Shown: positions 17,522-26,204, counted from the stretch's first letter. The stretch: 36,321 nt of DNA from an uncultured Paracoccaceae bacterium (GCA_905182105.1 CAJJAR010000030.1:1-36321); one strand, 5' to 3'. Notes: generated by a model not told the origin, from the sequence alone. A program made the numbers and translations.

Positions 17522-17928
17522 GGTGCTGTCAGACTAATGGTTGCAAGCATCAGATTGATGGGTACAGTCAAAAGCTATGCGCTCAATAATTGACGCCACT
17601 CAACCTGAGCAGCGTCACTGTTTTGATTGAAATTGGTACTTGAATAAAGCTGGCGCTCCCCATTGAAGTGGTTCTGAACAGACGCGTGGACAGAGACGAA
17701 TTTTTTAGGGTTGCCGTTCGTCTGAATCTTAGCATCGCCCCCTCTCTTCGCCTGAACGGTAAATGAAAATTTTCAGCTCTATTGTTTACCCAGCGACCTG
17801 TTTCTTGCCAGTCAGCATTTCCTATGATCACAATCGCTGCACGGTAGGAACGTAGTTTGTCAGTCACTATGATTCTAGGTTGGCCATTGCGCTTCATAGA
17901 TTTTCTTACGAATTTCAACGCTGCTTTG
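17522..17928 (-). pseudogene. IS6-family transposase, C-terminal part
   Basis: The best preserved IS6 copy in the window. The right inverted repeat starts at 17522 (GGTGCTGTCAGACTAATGG). Reading leftward from 17928 on the minus strand, KAALKFVRKSMKRNGQPRII, the last DDE-region blocks (TDKLRSYRAA) and WVNNRAEN are intact. A one-base slip near 17710 then moves the normal ending (NHFNGERQLYS, VEWRQLLSA) to another frame. The N-terminal half is replaced at 17929 by the end of a second copy. Inactive. Confidence 0.88.
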
Positions 17929-18060
17929 GGTGCTGTCAGACCAATGATTACAAGCATCAGGTTGACGAGAGTAACCGAAAATACTGCCTTCAATAATAGA
18001 CGCCACTCAACAAGAGCAGCGTCACAGTTCGGCTTTATATTTGGGAAATTGGAAAACGAG
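17929..18060 (-). mobile_element. Second IS6-family right end, in tandem
   Basis: A new right inverted repeat (GGTGCTGTCAGACC) begins exactly where the first copy's transposase breaks off, followed by a diverged transposase C-terminus. The second copy therefore inserted into, or recombined with, the first in the same orientation. It extends to about 18060 before homology fades. Confidence 0.75.
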
Positions 18061-18109
18061 CATGCATTATTACTACAAAATTGATGACCCGACGGACAAG
18101 ACTAATAGC

Positions 18110-18128
18110 GGACATGTCCGACATGTCC
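18110..18128. repeat. Tandem GACATGTCC palindromes
   Basis: GGACATGTCCGACATGTCC: a perfect 10-base palindrome followed by a second 9-base half-copy in direct repeat. Symmetric short sites like this are typical of operators or recombinase sites. The nearest gene (18369, minus) ends towards it, so promoter control of that gene is unlikely. Confidence 0.4.
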
Positions 18129-18228
18129 ATCGATATACCTAGATCAAACAGACACAGACACATCCCTACTGGGGTATCCGGATGTCCGGGGTCTGGATTT
18201 ACCTGTTCTTGAGTTTACTTGCTTCACG

Positions 18229-18276
18229 TTAAACCAAGGGTCTGGGCAACCAAAGTGGTCCTAAACCTTGGTTTAA
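18229..18276. repeat. 11-bp inverted repeat
   Basis: TTAAACCAAGG (18229-18239) and CCTTGGTTTAA (18266-18276) are exact reverse complements around a 26-base loop. It lies about 90 bases downstream of the acyl-CoA synthetase stop and could be a distal terminator (no T-tract) or an element end. The rest of 18061-18368 holds no gene I can support. Confidence 0.5.
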
Positions 18277-18368
18277 GGGGACTCCACACCAACCCAAATG
18301 TTTCATGGATAACATAAAGACCCCTATCATGAAGGAAGAAGTTAACGTTTGCTACGCGCTCATTCCGA

Positions 18369-19910
18369 TTATCGCCCAAGGTTCTCTACATCTAGCAACA
18401 TTAGGCGCAGGTCAGTTTTCAACACTTTTCCATAATTATTTTTTGGTAGCTCTGCGACAAACCAATAATTTTTTGGGCGCTTGAAACGGGCAATATTCGC
18501 AATGCAATGAACATCAAGCTCGGCTGGGTCAACATCTTGACCGGGTGCTAAAACGACAAACGCGACAACTGCTTCGCCCCATTCTGGATGCGGCTGTCCA
18601 ACCACCGCCACCTCTGCCACGGCCTCCAATTCCAACAAGACCTCTTCCACCTCTCGCGGATAAATATTGGAACCGCCAGAAATGATCATGTCTTTCGATC
18701 GATCATGTAGGGTAACGAAACCATCCTCATCCATCGCCCCCATATCTCCAGTCCACAACCAACCATCTCGAATGGTCTTTGCTGTTGCCTCAGGGTTTTG
18801 CCAATAGCCGCTCATAACTGTAGTCCCAGACACCAAAATCTCACCAATTTCACCCCGAGTCAAAGTTGTTCCTGTCTCATCGCTGATGCGAACCAAAACA
18901 GGGCTTTGCGCCACGCCTACCGAACCAAGACGCACTCGCCAATTTGGGTGGTTACGGTCGCTGACAAAGTGACGTCGAAGGGATGTGATCCCCATTGGAC
19001 ATTCCCCTTGGCCATAAACCTGCACAAACTTATTTCCTAAAACCGCAACTGCCGTGATTATATCAGCAACATACATAGGTCCGCCTGCATAAATAATTGT
19101 TTTAACACCCTTCCCATTGCTGTCGACGGCACGCGCCCGCTCAACTAGTCTTTTGACCATCGTTGGGGCCGCAAACATTGAAATATTGTCAATCTTTGGA
19201 GCCAGTTCCAAAATCTCATCCGCATCAAATCCATGGCTGTCCGGCACCACATGCCGCGCGCCCCTTATAACATGCATAAAATTATAGATCCCCGCCCCAT
19301 GCGACATGGGTGCCGCATAGAGGATTGCGTCTTTGCAATCGACTTCATCTACATCACTAAAATAGGCCAGCGCCATAGAGCTGATATTACCTGAGCTAAT
19401 CATCACTCCTTTTGGTCGACCTGTCGTTCCCGAGGTATAAAACAACCACAGCAACTCATCTTCATGCATTTCCTTAGGCCGAGCCATTTCTACATGTTGC
19501 CGCAGTAAGGAAAACTCTGGAAGATCAGCATAGATCAGTTCTTTGAGACACTCCGGCGCAAATGCCTGCAAGGCCTTACCCACATCTGACGAGACAAAAG
19601 CAATCTCTGCCTCAGCATTCTCGATGATCCAAGCTGCCTCTTTTGCGTGCAGCTTTGCGTTGATCGGCACCACAACAGCCCCCGCAAACCAAATGCCATA
19701 CATAGCTTCCAAATATTCCGTGCTATTGCTCATGAAGATGGCTACCCGGCTGCCTTTACAAATTCTATGCTTTGCGCAAAGTGCCCCCGCAATAGCCGCA
19801 ACACGAGTAGCAAATGTGGCATAATCTGCTTCAATCTTTTCTCCTTTAAACAAAGCAGGCGCTGTGGGAGATAGACATGCAGTTCTTACAAGCCACTCAG
19901 CCGGGTTCAT
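18369..19910 (-). CDS. AMP-forming acyl-CoA synthetase/ligase
   Basis: 513 residues, class I adenylate-forming enzyme. P-loop LFYTSGTTGRPKGVM, the adenine-side motif YGQGECP (usually YGxTE), WTGDMGAMDEDGFVTLHDRS with the hinge and SKDMIISGGSNIYP, and the catalytic lysine motif near the end (PKNNYGKVLK). It activates a carboxylic acid as acyl-AMP and then forms the CoA thioester; the substrate (aromatic, branched or fatty acid) is not evident. The ATG at 19910 gives the family start MNPAEWL; the frame also runs to a TTG at 19937 without a good leader. It stands alone between an IS6 right end (17522/17929) and left end (20486), reading in the transposase direction. Confidence 0.9.
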   Translation of the reverse strand: MNPAEWLVRTACLSPTAPALFKGEKIEADYATFATRVAAIAGALCAKHRICKGSRVAIFMSNSTEYLEAMYGIWFAGAVVVPINAKLHAKEAAWIIENAEAEIAFVSSDVGKALQAFAPECLKELIYADLPEFSLLRQHVEMARPKEMHEDELLWLFYTSGTTGRPKGVMISSGNISSMALAYFSDVDEVDCKDAILYAAPMSHGAGIYNFMHVIRGARHVVPDSHGFDADEILELAPKIDNISMFAAPTMVKRLVERARAVDSNGKGVKTIIYAGGPMYVADIITAVAVLGNKFVQVYGQGECPMGITSLRRHFVSDRNHPNWRVRLGSVGVAQSPVLVRISDETGTTLTRGEIGEILVSGTTVMSGYWQNPEATAKTIRDGWLWTGDMGAMDEDGFVTLHDRSKDMIISGGSNIYPREVEEVLLELEAVAEVAVVGQPHPEWGEAVVAFVVLAPGQDVDPAELDVHCIANIARFKRPKNYWFVAELPKNNYGKVLKTDLRLMLLDVENLGR

Positions 19911-20042
19911 GACCTGAAAAGCCCGATAAATGGCCAATCCACAGTGTCATTATCAAATGTTATAATTCTTTCCATTACCAAACTCCTGCACGTTTGAGCC
20001 ACGTTAGAGTCCCGTTATCAAACGCGCAATGACGCTTTCAAA

Positions 20043-20285
20043 TCAAGGGGCAAGAAAAGCAAAACCATCTGCAAACACCTTGCGCCCTAAGCCAGCTTCC
20101 ACCTGATTACGCATATCCACGATGGCTAGCTTGGCAACATCAAAAAACTTCTTGGTCACCAAAGGCAAATCGTTTTTATGACGAAATTTCTACTCAAGGG
20201 ATAAGTCGCGGGCGTACTTCTTGGCATCATCCAGATCACGCTTGCCAGTACTGATGCGGATGGTGTGAGGGCCCAAATAGTTTTT
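20043..20285 (-). pseudogene. Tyrosine recombinase (phage integrase) N-terminal relic
   Basis: The minus strand reads HTIRISTGKRDLDDAKKYA, then a TAG at 20190-20192, then in the same frame TKKFFDVAKLAIVDMRNQVE and GLGRKVF, ending at 20043. This follows the N-terminal arm and core-binding start of integrases (IRxSTGTRDLxxAKxxA, FxDVAxxAIxxM). Its beginning is cut by the IS6 left end and the catalytic domain is absent. It shows that a phage or integrative element was once here. Confidence 0.65.
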
Positions 20286-20486
20286 TAAGAACAAGAATGA
20301 CCCGAACCAATCAAGGGAAAGGTCCTTCACATTACGAAGATAAAGTGGAAACAGAACATACAGCATTACTGCAAGTCGGATGATGTCAGAGCTCATTTTG
20401 AAGTAGCGAAATGGGGAGTATTTTGTCATCCAAAGATGCTACAAAGCCTCCCTGCCCGCTTCAAGCACGTTTAATCTGTCAGTACC
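20286..20486 (-). mobile_element. IS6-family left end
   Basis: Left inverted repeat ending at 20486 (complement GGTACTGACAG) with the transposase start at 20429: MTKYSPFRYFKMSSDIIRLA, continuing to LRNVKDL. After that the sequence changes to a segment (ACCCGAACCAATCAAGG) related to that at 27725-27760 and 34380-34405. The element interrupts an IS3 OrfA on its outer side and an integrase relic on its inner side. Confidence 0.8.
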
Positions 20487-20687
20487 CTCGTTCTCTTTCT
20501 GAAGACGCTTTGGTTCCTTGAATTGTTCCGTGCCATTCCACCGCATTTCTTCTTCCAGCGATAATAGGTTTGTTCAGTTACACTGATCTGTATGATCGCA
20601 TCATTGCGAGGCATGCCGCCAAATGAGGACTTCAACTTGCCGTAACTTCACGACGATTTCTTCTGCCTTGGGCCTCTTAATGGCCAT
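20487..20687 (-). pseudogene. IS3-family OrfA relic
   Basis: The start at 20687 reads MAIKRPKAEEIVVKLRQVEV, the HTH_Tnp_1 opening of OrfA, and stops at 20601. The family sequence resumes in a second frame (VTEQTYYRWKKKCGG) and then a third (TEQFKEPKRLQKENE), so at least two frameshifts are present. It is cut at 20487 by the IS6 left end. GGGGGAGGGTCAAG at about 20735-20750 may be its outer inverted repeat. Confidence 0.8.
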
Positions 20688-20961
20688 CTCTGGTCCTCCG
20701 TTCCTAACTATAAGGACGAGCCACTTCAAAGGGGGAGGGTCAAGAGTAAGTTATGATTACCCGGGTGTCTGACTTGACTTTAATTTCCAAACTCGTTTCA
20801 AACTCAACCAAACGGTGCCGCTTATCTTGCCCACGGACGTCAATTTTTTGTCTTTTAGCTCCAGTTTTACATTGGTCAATCGTCCCATTGTCACAGATGT
20901 TAAACACTATTGACTTGTTGTTGGAATATGACACGCTCCCTCTAACCTAAGGAGATCTTTG

Positions 20962-21900
20962 ATGATAAAACCTATAAGTGTTTTTAAAATTGGGCTTTTA
21001 TTGGTTGGTTGGACCTTTCCAGCTATGGCGCAGGATGCTGCGCAAACAGCAGATCTAGCAGGATCAGTGGTTGCTAACAACAAGACCAGGCTATCTTACG
21101 AAGCACGAGGCTGCATCACAGGATTGTCGAAATCAGCTGTAAAATCCGGTAAAGCTACTGTCGGCCAAATGCTAGTTGAACTTGATAATCGCACTGCGAA
21201 GTTGGCAGTTAGGATTTCCCAAGCGCGAGTGAGTGATCTCAAGGACGCACTAAGTGAAGCCGATTTTGCGATTACGGTTGCCAAGTCAAATGTGGCAAGG
21301 GTGAACGAAGAACAAAGCTTTGTTGAAAGAGAATTCGACCGCACTCGTGTGTTATTTCAGCGCGGCTTAGTCAATGAAACTGCGCTTGAGACTGTAGAAC
21401 GAAGCAAGCTAAATGCATCCTTTGCTGTTGAACGTTCAGAAGAAGAACTCAAGCGCGCGATATCAGCAAGATTACGCGCTAAAACGGCGTTGGAAATAGG
21501 TGAATTGGATGTACAAGGCCGTGAATTGGAACTTGAGTCGTTAACAGTTAATTCGCCATTTGATGGTGTATTGTTGAATTTCAAACCAAAAATTGGTGAT
21601 TGTGTTTTAATGGGAGCGTTAGCAGCGGAAATCTATGCACCGACGGAAAAAAATGTAGAAACGTTTCTTTTTGTCAATCAATTAGTTGATACCGTGGAGG
21701 GAGGAGTGACTGTTGGCCGCGAAGTAAATATAACCCGCGTGAATGGCAAAACATGTCCAGGAGTTTTCTCCCTAATTAGTACAGAGGCAGATCTGGAATC
21801 TCAGCACGTTAGGACAACCATTGAGATAGCAGCATCTTGTGCACCAGGCATGTTTTTAAATGAATTTGTTGGAATAGAGATTCTACCAGCTAAACCTTAA
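20962..21900 (+). CDS. Orphan HlyD/RND-type periplasmic adaptor
   Basis: 312 residues. A signal peptide (LLLVGWTFPAMAQ) is followed by the membrane-fusion-protein plan: lipoyl half (CITGLSKSAVKSGKATVGQM, LVELDNR), a long alpha-helical hairpin (about 80-185, heptad-like, AKSNVARVNEE to LRAKTALEIGELDVQ), second lipoyl half (LTVNSPFDGVLLNFKPKIGD) and a beta-barrel region. Such adaptors bridge an inner-membrane pump and an outer-membrane channel. Neither a pump nor a TolC gene is present here, and a cysteine pair (C near 52 and others) is unusual. The ATG at 20962 has AAGGAG seven bases upstream; the TTG three bases earlier is not needed. No terminator is obvious downstream (21901-22037, AT-rich). 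Confidence 0.85.
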   Translation: MIKPISVFKIGLLLVGWTFPAMAQDAAQTADLAGSVVANNKTRLSYEARGCITGLSKSAVKSGKATVGQMLVELDNRTAKLAVRISQARVSDLKDALSEADFAITVAKSNVARVNEEQSFVEREFDRTRVLFQRGLVNETALETVERSKLNASFAVERSEEELKRAISARLRAKTALEIGELDVQGRELELESLTVNSPFDGVLLNFKPKIGDCVLMGALAAEIYAPTEKNVETFLFVNQLVDTVEGGVTVGREVNITRVNGKTCPGVFSLISTEADLESQHVRTTIEIAASCAPGMFLNEFVGIEILPAKP

Positions 21901-22037
21901 ACTAAAAATTTAAATTTTCCAACTGAACATAAAGCTAACCTATAATCGACTCCTATTGATAAGTTGATTTTATTTAATCTGGTCAAGATGTAATGTCATC
22001 TATTTCAAATTAGTAATTCAAATATGGCAGAAGTTAA

Positions 22038-22168
22038 ATGCGAGTTAGTGTTTGTGATAATAACGTCGACCAAGCCTTCAGGGCACTTAAGAAAAAACTC
22101 TACGTGAAGGTGTCTTCCTTGAAATGAAGCTCAAAGAAACGTTCGATAAGCCTCATGCGAAAAAGGCC
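22038..22168 (+). pseudogene. rpsU: rpsU (ribosomal protein S21) relic
   Basis: The ATG at 22038 reads MRVSVCDNNVDQAFRALKKK, matching the highly conserved S21 N-terminus (M-V-V-DNNVDQALRALKKK). A one-base slip near 22098 moves the rest to another frame (REGVFLEMKLKETFDK, PHAKKA). The gene then runs into the IS6 left end at about 22168, losing the basic C-terminal tail. S21 is needed in translation initiation, so an intact copy is expected elsewhere in the genome. Confidence 0.8.
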
Positions 22169-22330
22169 CTCCACATTACGAAGAGACCGCGGAAAACAAT
22201 CGTATAGCATTATGGCAAGTCGGATGATGTCAGGGCAGATTTTGAAATAGCGAAAAGGAGAATGTTTTGCCATCCAAAGATGCCACGAAGCAGCCCTGCC
22301 CGCTTCAAGTATGTTTAATCTGACAGTACC
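22169..22330 (-). mobile_element. IS6-family left end
   Basis: The transposase start at 22273 reads MAKHSPFRYFKICPDIIRLA and continues to LRNVEGLF before the homology ends in the rpsU relic. The left inverted repeat finishes at 22330 (CTGACAGTACC). On the outer side it truncates a racemase-like gene. Confidence 0.85.
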
Positions 22331-22464
22331 TGCTAGATTGCACCAATCTGCCACCGTACAAAACCGCCCTCGCCGCACAAACGGGCCTGCCAATCACAAA
22401 CATCCTAACCCGTATCGAAACCGCCCGCAAAGGTACAATTCACCCCAAATTTCTCGACCTCTGA
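22331..22464 (+). pseudogene. Asp/Glu/hydantoin racemase-like C-terminus
   Basis: One open frame without a start reads LDCTNLPPYKTALAAQTGLP, then ITNILTRIETARKG, and stops at 22464. DCTNMPPY is the C-terminal active-site Cys region of the Asp/Glu racemase superfamily (hydantoin racemase and arylmalonate decarboxylase branch). The first three quarters of the gene are gone, cut by the IS6 left end. It ends 11 bases before the dioxygenase ATG, so the two were probably one operon. Confidence 0.65.
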
Positions 22465-22475
22465 CGGAGACTGAT

Positions 22476-23456
22476 ATGACGACCGACTTCGCAAACGCTC
22501 AAACGACTGATACTCAAATGATCCCTGTCATTGATGTGTCAGGCGCAATTTCAGGCGATGATGTCCAAGGCGTAGCAGATGCAATCCACGCTGCCGCTAT
22601 CGAACACGGGTTCTTTTATATAGCGAACCACGGCATTGATCCCGCGTTGATGGAGCAAGCATTTGCCGCTTCCAAAGCGTTTTTCGAACTCCCCGAAGCG
22701 GAAAAACAAACAGTCGCTGTAAATACTGATCAGCGTGGCTGGATGGCCCAAGGGATGACCCGCATGCAAGGGGCCAGGACCCATGACCTGAAAGAAGTAT
22801 TTTTTTGGGGCATCCAAACCGAAACTGATGATCCCGATGTGATTGCTGGCAAACCTCTGTGCGCCGTGAACCAATGGCCTGCCGGTTTTCCACACCTGCA
22901 AGCAGATCTTATCCCGTACTACGACGCCGTTTGCGACGCGGCCCGCCGTGTGATGGCCGCCGTTGCCGTCAGCCTCGACCAACCGGCGGACTTCTTTGAT
23001 GCAGCTTATTCCAGGCCACTCGCGCGTGGGCAGATGGTGTATTACCCAGCATCGACAGCGGCAGATGAGGCCGAAGAACGTTTCGGCGTGGCCCCTCATA
23101 CAGATTTCGGTGTTTTAACTGTTTTGCTACAAGACAATAGCGGCGGGCTGCAGGTGCGTGCAAAATCTGGCGAATGGATCGAAGCACCGCCCATCCCTGA
23201 CACATTGGTCTGCAATATCGGCGATCTATTAGCGCGTTGGAGCAATAACCGCTTTGCGTCGACCGTGCACCGTGTGATCAACCGTACCAGCAACGCCCGT
23301 TATTCTATCCCAGTGTTTTTCGATCCGCACACGGATACGATCATCGATCCTGTCGACCTCGGCGTTCCAAAGGCCGATAGCGCATTCGATCCCGTCCGAG
23401 CCGGCGAACATATCAAGGGGCGCAACGTCAAAAGCTTTGCGCAGTACCAAAAATAG
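22476..23456 (+). CDS. 2-oxoglutarate/Fe(II) dioxygenase, isopenicillin N synthase-like
   Basis: 326 residues. DIOX_N domain (IPVIDVSGAISGDD, IEHGFFYIANHGI, FFELPEAEKQ) followed by the double-stranded beta helix with the iron triad His208-x-Asp210 and His265, and Arg275-x-Ser277 for 2-oxoglutarate. All catalytic residues are present and the length is typical. It should hydroxylate or otherwise oxidise a small molecule in the cytoplasm; the substrate is unknown. The ATG at 22476 has GGAG seven bases upstream; the open frame extends further up only through the racemase relic. A strong terminator follows. Confidence 0.92.
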   Translation: MTTDFANAQTTDTQMIPVIDVSGAISGDDVQGVADAIHAAAIEHGFFYIANHGIDPALMEQAFAASKAFFELPEAEKQTVAVNTDQRGWMAQGMTRMQGARTHDLKEVFFWGIQTETDDPDVIAGKPLCAVNQWPAGFPHLQADLIPYYDAVCDAARRVMAAVAVSLDQPADFFDAAYSRPLARGQMVYYPASTAADEAEERFGVAPHTDFGVLTVLLQDNSGGLQVRAKSGEWIEAPPIPDTLVCNIGDLLARWSNNRFASTVHRVINRTSNARYSIPVFFDPHTDTIIDPVDLGVPKADSAFDPVRAGEHIKGRNVKSFAQYQK

Positions 23457-23471
23457 TAAAGCCAAAAAAGA

Positions 23472-23506
23472 GTAAGCGCGTTCATCCTTCAACGCGTTTA
23501 CTTTTT
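23472..23506 (+). terminator. Intrinsic terminator
   Basis: GTAAGCGCGTT (23472-23482), loop CATCCTTC, AACGCGTTTAC (23491-23501), then TTTTT. An 11-pair stem with one G-T pair, 15 bases after the dioxygenase stop. The A-run before the stem makes it potentially bidirectional. Confidence 0.88.
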
Positions 23507-23518
23507 GAATAGGGAAAA

Positions 23519-23650
23519 GGTTGCTGTCAAATTAAAGATTGCAAGCATCAGATTGATGGGGATAATTGAAATCTATGCGCTCAATAATTGAGGCCACTCA
23601 GCCAGAGCAGCATCACGGTTTAGCTTGAAATTGGTGCGTGAATAGAGAAG
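23519..23650 (-). mobile_element. IS6-family right end
   Basis: Right inverted repeat GGTTGCTGTCAAATTAAAG (one extra T) from 23519, then the C-terminal transposase coding end (stop near 23577; LAEW.QLLSA frame) to about 23650, where homology stops abruptly. Lies 12 bases beyond the dioxygenase terminator. Confidence 0.8.
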
Positions 23651-24110
23651 TCTAGATCAGCAATACAAAAACCACTTTCGGGACCACTTTTATATTTTTG
23701 AATAGAAATAAGTAACTGTAACTAAGTGGTAATATGGAAAGTTCGACGTCCTCTTCTGGTCACCACTTTAACCAAGATCAGTGGACCAAGTACTTGATTT
23801 GCAAGGAACACATACCTTGACCCACGATTTTCGCTGCAAGACACTGCAACAAAGCGGCTTACGGCCCTAAGCCACCGTCGGCCGATGTGTCAGATGCCGC
23901 GCTGCAGCTTCCCCAAACCGGGCATTGGTCGACGGCGCAGCATTGTAGTTTTTTGTATGGCTGTTTTGTGAATCTACCCACTGAATGGTACAGTTTCTCT
24001 AAAAGACATAAACCCCAGAGGCATACCGTTAGCTCTTACCACCACCGAACATTTGCCTTGTTCATCTCGCAGGCACTAACACAATTTAGCCTCACCAGAT
24101 CGATATTTTC
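23651..24110. other. 460-base stretch without a supported gene
   Basis: I see no intact gene, no repeat of the families described here and no strong hairpin beyond CAAGG-8-CCTTG near 23801. A GC-rich block (23855-23945) inside AT-rich sequence may be a relic of coding DNA, but no frame is recognisable. Confidence 0.4.
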
Positions 24111-25973
24111 TTAAACTATTTGTACCTTAGCCTCAAATAAGTAAGCCGCAAGCGCCTGCTCAAGAGCAGGAACGAACGATTTTTCTCCTTCAACAACAGA
24201 CACTGTGACACGCATACCACGTGCACCACCGTCTACGACATCGATGTTCGCGTCACCCAGACCCATCTCATCGTGAACCAAATCTGTTACCCTCAATTTG
24301 GCGGCTTCACACCGCAAACCTGGTTTATAGATTTTACCGACTGAGGTCAGAGGCACCGTGTCGATAATATGTATTTTCTTAGGCCATGCAGGACGCTCAT
24401 CAATTGTGCTTTGGGCATGCGCCTGTAATTCTGCAACGCTCACCTCAGCGTCCTCGTTCAACTGAATAAAGCAGACGGGCAACTCTCCGGCATAGGCGTC
24501 GGGCATACCTACCGCAGCAGCTACTGAAACTGCGGGATGCGTGGTCATGGCATTTTCGATCATGGCTGGGTCAATGTTGTGGCCGCTGCGGATAATCAGA
24601 TCTTTTGATCGGCCAGCAATGTAGAGCCGCCCCTGTGAATCCTTGTATCCCAGATCGCCAGAATTTAGCACGCCATCATTGAACACATTGTTGTTGTGTT
24701 TTAGATCACTATATCCCGGTGAAACGTGATCTCCACTGATCGCGATGACACCGATTTCGCCGACATCGCAGGCCTGACCAAGTGTAGCATCCGCGTTATG
24801 GCGCAACACGTCGACCTGAGTGTAGGGCAAGGCCCAACCAACAGACCCAGCAGCGCCGTCCCCGCACGCAGGATCAATGCTGATTAATCCTGAGGCTTCA
24901 GTCATTCCCAATATTTCAAAAAGAGTGCAGCCCGTAACTTCCGTGAACTGGTGCCCAACAGCAGGAGGTAACAGTGCAGCACCCGTCAGACCTGCCCGCA
25001 CAGCGCTGATGTCACATTCACCCACCCGAGTTTGCAACACTGCGCCAAGTGCGGTTGGAACACCAGCCACCAACGTGGCTTTGTATTGGGCTGTTAGTCG
25101 CCAGAAACCCTCTACGATAGCAGGATTGCGCAGGCCAGCTGGCGACATGATGAGCATTTGCGCGCTCGCCATAAAGACACTCAGACCTGCAACAATGGTT
25201 CCTGCAACATGGAATAATGGAAACGTTGCGGTCAGAATATCGCTGGAGGAGTAACCGCACATAGACGCCCCGCCAAACGCGGCTACCAATTGGCTACGAT
25301 GTGTGTGTGCGACCAGCTTTGGCACTCCAGTTGTGCCACCAGTGTGAAAATACGCAGCCACATCATTGCCTCCGCGTGCTTCACCAAAGGTCAAGTGATC
25401 ATCAGGTTGCGCCATCAAGGCTGAACCAAAATCGATCACGCCCTCTTCCACTCGATCTCCGGGAGGCGAAACTCGCACGAGGATCAGGCCAGGAATCTGG
25501 CTTTTTAATTGTAATGCTTTTTCCCAGATATCCAGCTGAGGGTGTGGGCCAAGAGCGACCAGGATTTTTGCACCTGATGCTTTGAGCAACTCGGCGATGC
25601 TATCAGGCTGCAAAAGGAAGTTGATCGGAACTGCAAAACCAGATGTTTCCGCGCCCCATAAAGTGACATGCGTTTCGACCAAAGACGGCAGCATGTAAGC
25701 AACGCCTGGTGCTGGTCCCCCCAGAGCGGAAAACATATTGGCCGCTCTTCGGATAAGCCCAAGCAACTGAGCATAACCAACCTGACGTGGCTGCTCATCC
25801 GCAGCACCTGTCATCAGCATCGTGATCGCAGTGGCGTCGGGCCGCTGATCTGCACTTGAAATAAATACGTCCAGAATGCTGCGCTCCGGTAAGCGTTCCT
25901 CGAGCGACATCTCAGCCTCGAAACGTTTAAGGTCTCTCACGTTCCGGATAGGTTCATTTCCCAGATTAGCCAT
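24111..25973 (-). CDS. Long acyl-CoA synthetase (AMP-forming)
   Basis: 620 residues, adenylate-forming family. The P-loop is variant but usable (AAYFHTGGTTGVPKLVAHTH), then ILGMTEASGLI (adenine side), NSGDLGYKDSQGRLYIAGRS with SKDLIIRSGHNIDP, and the catalytic lysine motif VPLTSVGKIYKP. It is about 100 residues longer than the other synthetase in this window, with an N-terminal extension (RDLKRFEAEMSLEERLPERS) and a C-terminal tail. The two are clearly different branches. Probably fatty or aryl acid activation; the substrate is unknown. The ATG has GAGGAG seven bases upstream. It lies alone between an IS6 right end (23519) and left end (26302) and reads in the transposase direction. Confidence 0.9.
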   Translation of the reverse strand: MANLGNEPIRNVRDLKRFEAEMSLEERLPERSILDVFISSADQRPDATAITMLMTGAADEQPRQVGYAQLLGLIRRAANMFSALGGPAPGVAYMLPSLVETHVTLWGAETSGFAVPINFLLQPDSIAELLKASGAKILVALGPHPQLDIWEKALQLKSQIPGLILVRVSPPGDRVEEGVIDFGSALMAQPDDHLTFGEARGGNDVAAYFHTGGTTGVPKLVAHTHRSQLVAAFGGASMCGYSSSDILTATFPLFHVAGTIVAGLSVFMASAQMLIMSPAGLRNPAIVEGFWRLTAQYKATLVAGVPTALGAVLQTRVGECDISAVRAGLTGAALLPPAVGHQFTEVTGCTLFEILGMTEASGLISIDPACGDGAAGSVGWALPYTQVDVLRHNADATLGQACDVGEIGVIAISGDHVSPGYSDLKHNNNVFNDGVLNSGDLGYKDSQGRLYIAGRSKDLIIRSGHNIDPAMIENAMTTHPAVSVAAAVGMPDAYAGELPVCFIQLNEDAEVSVAELQAHAQSTIDERPAWPKKIHIIDTVPLTSVGKIYKPGLRCEAAKLRVTDLVHDEMGLGDANIDVVDGGARGMRVTVSVVEGEKSFVPALEQALAAYLFEAKVQIV

Positions 25974-26204
25974 CGAATGCTCCTCAAGTGTGTATTTGAT
26001 TTCGAGTTAGTCTTTCCCAACTGACAGAATTGGGCAATCCTGTTTTTAACTCTAAGCCTAGTTGCCCTCCAAGCAAATGAGTCAAATACCAACGGGGCGC
26101 AGGCAACGCTCAATGCGGGAAGGTGTGTGCCTGCTGCGTTGTTCCGGGGACAGCGGTTCTTAGTTCCCGATCCATGGGCCTGGGCAAGGTGGTCCGGGAA
26201 CCCC

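Noticed and set aside
20740..20950. Overlapping frames on both strands before the HlyD-type gene
   Set aside because: Neither has a leader or a recognisable family; the plus frame ends just before the true AAGGAG leader of the adaptor gene.
22551..23099. Long antisense frame within the dioxygenase
   Set aside because: A shadow of the GC-rich dioxygenase codons, no family match.
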